A stretch of DNA of 13,825 nt from Alphaproteobacteria bacterium. Lineage in GTDB: Bacteria; Pseudomonadota; Alphaproteobacteria; RF32; CAG-239. A program made the position numbers and the translations under genes. Position 1 is the first letter of the stretch. Every line of letters begins with the position of its first letter. This document shows positions 1 through 7,400 of the stretch, one piece after another. The stretch spans positions 1-13,825 of the forward strand of contig JAFYWO010000174.1 in NCBI GenBank assembly GCA_017557925.1. Reading direction: 5' to 3'. The notes beneath the pieces are model-generated. The model searched no databases, was not told the origin of the DNA, and saw only the letters and a program-made list of their open reading frames with translations.

Positions 1-1652
1 TTACCGTGTTCATTAAACATAGCACGAACATGTCCCCATTCTTTACCAGCAATAATGATTTCACCAACTCGTAAAGTACCTCTTTGAACAAGAACGGTAG
101 CAACATTACCTCGTCCTTTTTCCATTTTTGCTTCAATAACAACACCATCTGAAGTGCGATTTGGATTTGCTTTTAGATCCAAAATTTCTGCTTGTAATAA
201 AATTGCTTCTACAAGTTTATCAATATTGATGCGCTTTTTAGCTGATACTTCTGCACACAAGCACTCTCCACCCATTTCTTCTACTGCAATTCCGTGTTGC
301 AATAATTCCATTTTTACTTTCATTATATCTGCAGCAGGCAGGTCTATTTTATTGATTGCCACAACTATAGGAACATTTGCCGCTTGAGCATGGCGAATGG
401 CTTCTACAGTTTGCGGTTTAATACCATCATTTGCTGCAACAACCAAAACCACTATATCAGTTACTTTAGCACCACGAGCTCGCATTTCAGAAAATGCTTC
501 GTGCCCCGGAGTATCAATAAAAGTAATTTTTTGACCATCTTGTAAAGAAATTTGGTATGCACCTATATGTTGAGTTATACCTCCGGCTTCTCTTGCAACA
601 ACGTTTGTTTCACGCAGAGCATCAAGAAGTGATGTTTTACCATGGTCAACGTGTCCCATAACTGTTACAACAGGTGCACGAGGCAATAAGTCTGTTTCTG
701 AATCATCCGGACCTGTTAAACCTTCCTCTACATCACTTTCAGCAACACGCTTGAATTTGTGTCCCATTTCTTCTACTATGATTTGAGCGGTATCTGCATC
801 TATTGCTTGGTTAATTGTAGCCATTACACCAAGTGACATCAATTTTTTTATAACGTCTGAACTCTTTTCTGCCATACGATTTGCAAGTTCTTGAACAGTA
901 ATAATCTCAGGTATAATAACCTCTTTGATAATTTTTTCTTGAGGCGCTGTCGGTTGAACCTGAGGCTTTGGAGCTTTTTTCTTAAAACGTCTGCGTGGCG
1001 CACCATAACCATAATCATCTTCGTCTTCATCATCATTAAACATATATGAGTTAACGTTAATTTTTGTGTTGCGCTTTGGCGCTTCAAAACTGCGTTTTTG
1101 GATTTTTTTACGCTCTTGTTCAAAAGTTTCTTCTCTGGTTAAAGGTTTTGAATTTTCTTGAGAAATATTCTTTTTGCCTTTTTTGGAATAATACTCATCA
1201 TCCTCATCATCATATTCATCTTTTTGATTTTTATATTTTTGATTATGATTTCTGCTCTCATTTTCTTTAACAGGAGAAACTTCAGGTGCTGCTTTGCTTT
1301 CTTTGGCCTCTTTTTGCTCTTTTTTAGCTTCTTCTTTAGCTTTTGCTTCCTCTTCTTGTTTTCTCTTTAATTCTTCAGCCCTTTGTTTTTCACGCAATAG
1401 AGCCTTTTCTTTTTCTTGTTGCTCTCTTTTAGCATCATGTTCTAGACCTTTGGCAACTAATTCCATCTTTTGAGCAATAGCCTCATCAATCTCTGGTTTT
1501 TTTTGAGTTGGAACTTGTTGAACAAATCTTTTTTTTCTAACCTCTACTTGAACAGTTCTCTTACCTTCATAATTTACATTAGAACTGTTTTTCTTAATAG
1601 TTAGGGTTGTTTTTTTTGATAATGTTAGTTTTTTGCCATTATCTGCTGTCAT
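1..1652 (-). CDS. infB: Translation initiation factor IF-2, N-terminal 550 residues (partial at left edge)
   Basis: IF2 is the GTPase that brings initiator tRNA to the 30S subunit and promotes 50S joining. The frame is open from an ATG at 1652 to the window edge with no stop. Residues 1-240 are a charged, low-complexity region typical of IF2 N-termini, with Lys/Glu-rich coiled-coil-like sequence at about 75-125 and acidic Asp/Glu clusters. An IF2_N-like domain follows at about 245-300. The G domain is unmistakable: G1 GHVDHGKTS at 333-341, G3 DTPGH at 380-384 and G4 NKID at 434-437. The EF-Tu-like domain II begins near the edge. Domains III and IV, roughly another 300-400 residues in usual IF2, lie outside. 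The start overlaps the stop of the upstream ylxR gene as ATGA (1649-1652), with GGAG 10 nt upstream, suggesting translational coupling. It is the last visible gene of the rimP operon. Confidence 0.97.
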   Translation of the reverse strand, partial: MTADNGKKLTLSKKTTLTIKKNSSNVNYEGKRTVQVEVRKKRFVQQVPTQKKPEIDEAIAQKMELVAKGLEHDAKREQQEKEKALLREKQRAEELKRKQEEEAKAKEEAKKEQKEAKESKAAPEVSPVKENESRNHNQKYKNQKDEYDDEDDEYYSKKGKKNISQENSKPLTREETFEQERKKIQKRSFEAPKRNTKINVNSYMFNDDEDEDDYGYGAPRRRFKKKAPKPQVQPTAPQEKIIKEVIIPEIITVQELANRMAEKSSDVIKKLMSLGVMATINQAIDADTAQIIVEEMGHKFKRVAESDVEEGLTGPDDSETDLLPRAPVVTVMGHVDHGKTSLLDALRETNVVAREAGGITQHIGAYQISLQDGQKITFIDTPGHEAFSEMRARGAKVTDIVVLVVAANDGIKPQTVEAIRHAQAANVPIVVAINKIDLPAADIMKVKMELLQHGIAVEEMGGECLCAEVSAKKRINIDKLVEAILLQAEILDLKANPNRTSDGVVIEAKMEKGRGNVATVLVQRGTLRVGEIIIAGKEWGHVRAMFNEHG

Positions 1653-2233
1653 TGAATGTTATCTCCATTTATCAATAAAAAGTTTTGATACTTTTTTAGA
1701 TTGTTATAAACAATACCAGCTATATCACTTTTTAAGATTGCAATATGAACTGTATTTTCTTTGTTTAATGTTATATCTAACTCTTCTATATTAAAAAAAT
1801 TAAATATTTCAATATTTTTAGCAAGAAATGCCATTTTTTCTTTACCATCTTTGCCGGCATTTGATGCTTCTATTAAAAACTCTACTTTATTTTTCTTGAT
1901 TTCCTCTTTTACTTTTTCAAAACCTGCTACGAGAGCTCCTGCTTTTTTAGAAATATTCAAGCTTTCTAGCGCCTTAGTTTTTATAAGATTTTCTACAATA
2001 CTTATAAAATTATCATCTATTTTAAGATTATGTTTTGTTACCTTATTAAAAAGTTTTTTCTCCAATGCTTTTTCAAGAAAAAACCTGCTGTTTGTAACAT
2101 ATATCCCCTTACCTGGTAATTTTTTATTAAAATCAGGCAATAAAGTGTTATCTAACATAACAAATCGCAATAAATCATTTACTGGTTTTGTTATGCCGGT
2201 ATATATACATTTACGAACAACAGGTTCTTTCAT
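1649..2233 (-). CDS. ylxR: YlxR (DUF448) / L7Ae-like RNA-binding protein
   Basis: This is a 194-residue, two-domain predicted RNA-binding protein of the nusA-infB operon. The YlxR domain spans about 1-75, with the N-terminal R-x-C-x-x-T-G element (CIYTG at 9-13) and the conserved loop PGKGIYV at 40-46. The L7Ae-like domain spans about 88-180 and begins with [18 protein letters not shown]. This fusion is common in alphaproteobacteria, whereas Firmicutes usually carry YlxR and the L7Ae-like YlxQ as separate neighbouring genes. B. subtilis YlxR has been linked to RNase P modulation; whether that holds here is not known. The reading frame extends upstream to 2275, which would overlap nusA by 29 bp. 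I chose the ATG at 2233 because GGAG (2241-2244) sits 7 nt before it, 13 bp after the nusA stop, and the conserved domain begins there. The stop overlaps the infB start by 4 bp. Confidence 0.9.
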   Translation of the reverse strand: MKEPVVRKCIYTGITKPVNDLLRFVMLDNTLLPDFNKKLPGKGIYVTNSRFFLEKALEKKLFNKVTKHNLKIDDNFISIVENLIKTKALESLNISKKAGALVAGFEKVKEEIKKNKVEFLIEASNAGKDGKEKMAFLAKNIEIFNFFNIEELDITLNKENTVHIAILKSDIAGIVYNNLKKYQNFLLINGDNIQ

Positions 2234-2246
2234 TAAATTACTCCAA

Positions 2247-3758
2247 TTACTGTTCGTCCTTGAACCAATGTGCACGAGCAGCCATAATTATACGATTTGC
2301 TTCTACTTCTGTTACGACACCATCACCTAATATTTCCATAAGTTCATCAGATGCCAAGTCTGCTAAATCATCAAGGTTCTTCACATTATGTTCAGCTAAA
2401 CTTAAAATCATTTCTTGGTCAAGACCGGAAATTGTTTTTAAGCTATCATCTACACCCAAAGATTTACTCTTTTCTGCAAACTCTTTGTTTCTTTTTTCAA
2501 CAAAGGATTTTGCACGATTTTGTAATTCTTGTGCTAAGTCTTCATCAAATCCGTCAATTGAAGACAAATCTTCAAAAGATACCATTGCAATTTCATCAAC
2601 TGTAGAGAAACCTTCTGAAATTAAAACGTGAGCAATCATCTCATCAACATCTAATGCACTAACAAAACGCTCTGAACGAATTTTATTTTCTGTTGCACGT
2701 CTTTCACGTTCTTGTTCCTCTGTTAAAATATCAATATCAGCATTTACAAGTTGAGATGCCAATTTAACATTTTGACCACGACGACCAATAGCAAGTGAAT
2801 ATTGTTCTTCTGTTACAACAACCTCTATGCGATTGCTTTCTTCATCTATAACAACTTTGCTTGCTTCTGCAGGTGCAAGAGCGCTTACAATATATTGCGC
2901 TCTATCTTGTGAATAAGGAACAATATCAATCTTTTCGCCTTGCAACTCTGTTACTACTGCTTGAACACGAATACCACGCAAACCTACACAAGCACCAACC
3001 GGATCTATTGAACTGTCTTTAGCTCTAACTGCAATCTTAGCTTTTGAACCAGGATCACGAGCAACGCCCATAATTTCTACAATACCATCATAGATTTCAG
3101 GAACTTCTGACGTAAACAATTTAGCCATAAATTCAGGACAAGAACGTGATAAGAAGATTTGAGGTCCTCTTGTTTCACGTCTGACATCTAAAACATAAGC
3201 ACGAACTCTGTCACCGGCTTTAAAGTTTTCTCTTGGAATAACTTCATCCTTACGAAGAATTGCTTCTGTCTTACCCATATCAATAATGATATTACCGTAT
3301 TCAACTCTTTTTACTGTTCCGTTGATAATTGTTCCTACTCTTTCTTTATATTCTTCATATTGTTTATTACGTTCTGCTTCACGAACTTTTTGAGTAATAA
3401 CTTGTTTTGCTGTTTGAGCTGCAATACGACCAAAGTCTATAGGAGGAAGTTGATCTATAATGAAATCGCCAACCTTAACATCCGGATTAATTCTTTGAGC
3501 TTCTTTAAGCGTTAATTCCGTTGTTTCATTTTCAATAACTTCAACAACAGCACGATAACGAGCCAAAGTTATAGCTCCTGTCTTACGATTGATGTTTACA
3601 CGAATATCGTGTTCAAAACCATATTTAGAGCGACCGGCTTTTTGTATCGCCTGCTCCATTGCTTCAAAAACATCTTCACGTTCAATATTCTTTTCTCTGG
3701 CAACACTATCTGCAACCATCAAAATTTCCGGTCTGGGCATATTAACTATATTTTCCAT
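2247..3758 (-). CDS. nusA: Transcription termination/antitermination factor NusA
   Basis: NusA binds RNA polymerase and nascent RNA, modulating pausing, intrinsic termination and antitermination. The 503-residue protein has the full family order: N-terminal RNAP-binding domain (about 1-130), S1 domain (about 136-205, starting near VGTIINGTVKRVEYGN), KH1 (about 230-300, with GACVGLRG at 255-262), KH2 (about 305-375, GRRG loop at 325-328), then two acidic helix-hairpin-helix repeats (about 371-422 and 439-495) resembling the AR1/AR2 domains of proteobacterial NusA. The length is close to that of E. coli NusA. The ATG at 3758 is preceded by GAGGAAG with a 3-nt gap, a strong but tightly spaced ribosome binding site; an in-frame ATG at codon 7 is a less likely alternative. 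It lies 29 bp after rimP and 13 bp before ylxR, in one transcription unit. In E. coli, NusA autoregulates this operon through leader terminators, which is relevant to the hairpin at 4311-4341. Confidence 0.98.
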   Translation of the reverse strand: MENIVNMPRPEILMVADSVAREKNIEREDVFEAMEQAIQKAGRSKYGFEHDIRVNINRKTGAITLARYRAVVEVIENETTELTLKEAQRINPDVKVGDFIIDQLPPIDFGRIAAQTAKQVITQKVREAERNKQYEEYKERVGTIINGTVKRVEYGNIIIDMGKTEAILRKDEVIPRENFKAGDRVRAYVLDVRRETRGPQIFLSRSCPEFMAKLFTSEVPEIYDGIVEIMGVARDPGSKAKIAVRAKDSSIDPVGACVGLRGIRVQAVVTELQGEKIDIVPYSQDRAQYIVSALAPAEASKVVIDEESNRIEVVVTEEQYSLAIGRRGQNVKLASQLVNADIDILTEEQERERRATENKIRSERFVSALDVDEMIAHVLISEGFSTVDEIAMVSFEDLSSIDGFDEDLAQELQNRAKSFVEKRNKEFAEKSKSLGVDDSLKTISGLDQEMILSLAEHNVKNLDDLADLASDELMEILGDGVVTEVEANRIIMAARAHWFKDEQ

Positions 3759-3787
3759 TACTTCCTCTTTAGTATTTCAGGTTAAAG

Positions 3788-4291
3788 TTAATTTTTTTGT
3801 TTCTTGTGGGCTTTAAGATATTGTTCCCACAATTCATCTGTTAAAATAATTTTTGCTTTAGATACATTTTCATAAGCAATATTATAAATTACATCATCCA
3901 TTTTTAGAGCTATCTTACCCTCATTAGACACACTCTCTATTGTTCCTTTAAAACGTTTACGTTTTTCAACCATTTCAACAGTTTCCAGTTTAATTAAGTA
4001 TCCTACATAACGGGAAAAATGTTCTAATTTAGTCAAAGGCCTATCTATGCCTGGAGAGCTTACCTCTAATACATATTTACCATCTATAGGCTCTCTTTCA
4101 TCTAATATTGCCGACAATGAGCGACTAACTAAAGCGCAATCGTCAACAGAAATATCTTTACTATAATCAGTATGCTCAATCATAACTTGAAGAATGGGAT
4201 TTGTTTCTCCTATAGTTAAGATACGAACAGTTTCAAAACCTAAATTTTCAATAACAGGCTCCAAAATATCTGCCAAATGGTGTTTTTGCAT
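3788..4291 (-). CDS. rimP: Ribosome maturation factor RimP
   Basis: RimP is a cytoplasmic factor needed for 30S subunit maturation, acting with the 3' domain of 16S rRNA. The 167-residue product matches family size (about 150-180). The family hallmark is clear: YVLEVSSPGIDRPLT at about 73-87. The N-terminal alpha/beta domain carries the usual 'VIENLGFE' start, and the C-terminal Sm-like beta domain begins around 'RYVGYLIKLETV'. The ATG at 4291 has AAGGAG (4298-4303) 6 nt upstream. It is the first gene of the rimP-nusA-ylxR-infB operon. Its leader is short and occupied by an intrinsic-terminator hairpin whose U-tract ends about 12 nt before the ribosome binding site. Confidence 0.96.
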   Translation of the reverse strand: MQKHHLADILEPVIENLGFETVRILTIGETNPILQVMIEHTDYSKDISVDDCALVSRSLSAILDEREPIDGKYVLEVSSPGIDRPLTKLEHFSRYVGYLIKLETVEMVEKRKRFKGTIESVSNEGKIALKMDDVIYNIAYENVSKAKIILTDELWEQYLKAHKKQKN

Positions 4292-4310
4292 AAAATTCTC
4301 CTTTAGTTGG

Positions 4311-4341
4311 TAACAAAAAAGCGGGGCTTCTGGGCCCCACT
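4311..4341 (-). terminator. Rho-independent terminator immediately upstream of rimP
   Basis: Read on the minus strand, AGTGGGGC and GCCCCGCT form an 8-bp stem (one G-U pair) around a 6-nt loop CCAGAA, followed by six T and GTTACC. The stem is far richer in G+C than its surroundings. The opposite strand has no U-tract after the hairpin, so it works in the minus direction only. It lies 100 bp after the stop of the autotransporter gene and 8-20 nt before the rimP Shine-Dalgarno. It could be the autotransporter terminator or a leader attenuator of the rimP operon; which of the two depends on where the operon promoter lies. Confidence 0.85.
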
Positions 4342-4358
4342 TTCAAGTTTTATGAAAG
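4340..4358 (-). repeat. Small hairpin directly upstream of the rimP-proximal terminator
   Basis: CTTTCA (4340-4345) and TGAAAG (4353-4358) form a perfect 6-bp inverted repeat with a 7-nt A/T loop. It abuts and slightly overlaps the base of the terminator stem, so the two hairpins are consecutive or mutually constraining in a minus-strand transcript. Six pairs of mostly A-T in A/T-rich DNA can arise by chance; the interest is its exact juxtaposition to the terminator. Confidence 0.4.
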
Positions 4359-4364
4359 GTTATG

Positions 4365-4377
4365 GTTATTTAATAAC
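4365..4377. repeat. 13-nt palindrome GTTATTTAATAAC
   Basis: A perfect palindrome of two 6-nt half sites around one central base lies in the 149-bp gap between the autotransporter stop and rimP. It is placed where the rimP operon promoter would be expected if the terminator at 4311-4341 were an attenuator. It could be an operator half-site pair or simply chance in A/T-rich sequence. No convincing -35/-10 pair was found around it. Confidence 0.3.
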
Positions 4378-4440
4378 ACATATTTTTTAAAAATAAAGCT
4401 TTTTTTTAAGTTATTTACCGATTTTATTCATTTTTTTGAT

Positions 4441-7400
4441 TTAGAAATTATATTTTAGTCCTAAATCAAGTGAAAACGGATATTCTTTTTCAAGGTATTG
4501 CATAAATCCACCATAAACGCTTATATTTTTATAGTCGTAGTTAATCTTTGCTGATATAACACCTCTATCTCTTGTATCTATGGCTTTATTTCTTAATTTA
4601 TAACTACCTATTGTATCGGCTATTTTTGCTTCCTGTTGTTCGTATGGGTTTGCAAATTCGTGATAATAAGCCAATCCTAGTGACGTTGTTAATTTAGAAT
4701 TTGAATTTAACTCTTTATCATAGTCAAAATAAACGCCCAAAGCACTTTCTACAGAAAGAACATTTGATGATGCCAACTCTAACGCAAAATCATCACCTTT
4801 TTCATCAAATGAATCATAATACCAACCAATTGCATTCAAACCAACAAACGGAGATATACTGAAGTTATTTACATTATATTTATAACGCAACTCATTTAAC
4901 AAACCATAACTTATAGCATTCTGATTTGCTGTATACTTTTTCTTATTGTGGCCATATCTTGTATATTCTCCATCGTCATAACCAAGACGTGCAATAGAAC
5001 CTAGTGTAACATTATCAGATATCTTGTAAGTTAAAGGAATATAACCTGCCACAGAGAAATTTTTACGAGTTGAATCATTGTCATAGTCTGTATCACTATT
5101 AGTAAAGCTTAATCCAAGTCCGACACGATAGTTGTTATCTATCTTTTTATCATAAAGAGTATATAAACTTTGAGCATCTAATTCATATCCTGTCAGCGAC
5201 GATACAGTATCTCTTCCGACAAAAAGATTATCAACTCCTACAAACTGCCTTACTTTTTCATCATCTTTATTAAATAGTTCATTTAACAATGTAGAATCTA
5301 AACTTCTAGATATTTTAAGATTTTCTTCTGTCATGTTTGGTAAAACATAATTACCTGTGACATTGCTATTTGTTTTATCAAATTCTACTTTGCTATTTGC
5401 TTCTTTCAGAGCATTAAACAAAGCACTATTGAGACCTTTATCATAATTTTCTTTATAATATTCAGCCATATCTTTTGATGTTATCGTATCAAAATCTTTT
5501 AATTTCATCTCTACATCATAACTGTCTTTTGAATTTTCAACAATTAAAGCATTATACATATATGATTTTGAGTTTAACTCCAAGTTTTTAACATCTTTAG
5601 CACTTATTGCCTCTGATATAACAGTTTTAGTGTCAAAAGTATTTGTTACGGTAGAAGTATCAACATAAAGATTTCCTTTTATTTCCTCTGTTGCCGTAAA
5701 ACTGCCGCTTGAAGCAAGAACAACCTTTCCACCAAAAGAATCTAAATCAACCCCGCCTTCAACATCAACATCTGCATTGTTTATAAAAGTTGCACCATTT
5801 TCTAATTTAATAGCACCATTTAATAAACAATCATCGCCTGAACAATTATTATCTCCCGCATTTCCTTCTGTTGTTATATTTATTGTTCCGGAGTTTTTAA
5901 CAGAAACCTTTTCACCTGAAGCATATATACCGACACCTTCTCCTTTAATATTTATTGTTCCGGTATTCTCTACTTCTATTGAACCTAAGATATTATCTTT
6001 TTCAGGATCATAGCTCTCTATTTTGGCATACATACCATAATTGTTTTGTCCGCCACTAACATTTATTGTTCCATAATTATATAGTTTAACACTTTCTGAG
6101 GAATTTTTTAATAAATGCGCATACATTCCGAAATTATTATTATTGCCTTCTATGGTTATTGTTCCTGTTTTGTCATTTACAGCCACACCGTCTTCCGTAA
6201 ACATACCAAACAAATTACTGGTTTTATTAGATTTTTGCTTAACTTTTACACTAATACTTCCCTCATTTTTTGAATATCCTAATTTTTGTTTCATTCCATA
6301 AGCATCAAGATAATAGGTTGTTCCGTTGTTTAAAGCTTCAACATCTATACTTGAATTTATTGTGCTATTATACAGAACACTATTTCTGCCATTGCCGTGC
6401 ATACCTACTACAATACCACCTTGACCGCCACCATAACTCTTTACTTTAATACTACCGGTAACATTTGCACTCATTTGAGAATCACTTGGAACTGAAGCAT
6501 AGACATTATAAGCAACACTCTCATCTGCATATATACCGTATGCCTCTGCATATCCGCCGGAAGGAGCGCCGGAAGAAACCTCTATTATACCTTCTACATT
6601 ACCTTTTATAGCATTTTCATCATAAATAGTGTTATTTTCATAATAGGCATTATAAATTGTCTTTATCTGCCCATCCAAACTTCCCCTTTCAGCATACATA
6701 CCATATATCTTGTTGGGTGCGCCCGTAACATCTATTTTAATAGTTCCTTTTACTGTTGAGCGGTCGTTCTTAAGAGCTGCATTATAAATACTTACACCTT
6801 TAGAATAATTTGCCATATCGTTATGTATACCGCTTATGGATGATGAATTACCTAAGCCTTTTTTCACAATATGAATTTTTCCTTCTGATGAAGATGATGT
6901 ATTTTGATTACTTCCCTCTGAATAAGCATTTGCAATCGTATCACCTCCAGCGTTAATTCCTTGAATCACCATACTATTAGAAGAACTTTCATCCAATACT
7001 GCAATTTCACCTATTGCTTCTAATTTAACATCTGAACCGGAATTTATATACGAGTTGAAAACATCACCTTTAGCATATATACCTACCGCTGAATTATTAT
7101 TTTCGTTTCCACCTTTAATAAACAGATTTATTTCACCTTTGGCGGCAACATTATCTCCACCATAAACTTTTGATGATCTGAAAGCATTGTATATGTTGTT
7201 ATAAATATAAACAACAGCATCATCTTCGTCTTTTATTATCACTCCATTCTCATCTCTTTCTGCATATTTTTCATTTTCAGAATATATACCATATGCAGTT
7301 CCTCCTTCTGTATTTGTAACATTGATGATACCTTTTGAATTATATCCCATTGCGTTATATATATCTGCTTTATTCATAGAATTTTCTTGCGAATACATAC

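Noticed and set aside
848..1123. Minus-strand Lys/Leu-rich frame of 91 codons
   Set aside because: It is an out-of-frame reading of infB, whose true frame shows the IF2_N domain through this stretch.
1158..1370. Plus-strand frame giving a very hydrophobic Phe/Leu/Ile-rich 70-residue peptide that looks like a membrane protein
   Set aside because: It is the mirror of the Lys/Glu/Asp-rich N-terminal region of IF2; Lys and Glu codons read in antisense give Phe and Leu. No ribosome binding site argues for it.
2234..2275. Upstream extension of the ylxR frame into nusA
   Set aside because: The extra 14 residues have no family similarity, and the good Shine-Dalgarno is for the ATG at 2233.
1761..2330. 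189-codon open frame on the plus strand
   Set aside because: It lies antisense to the YlxR-L7Ae gene, which has clear domains and a ribosome binding site; the antisense product is Ser/Phe-rich without a family pattern.
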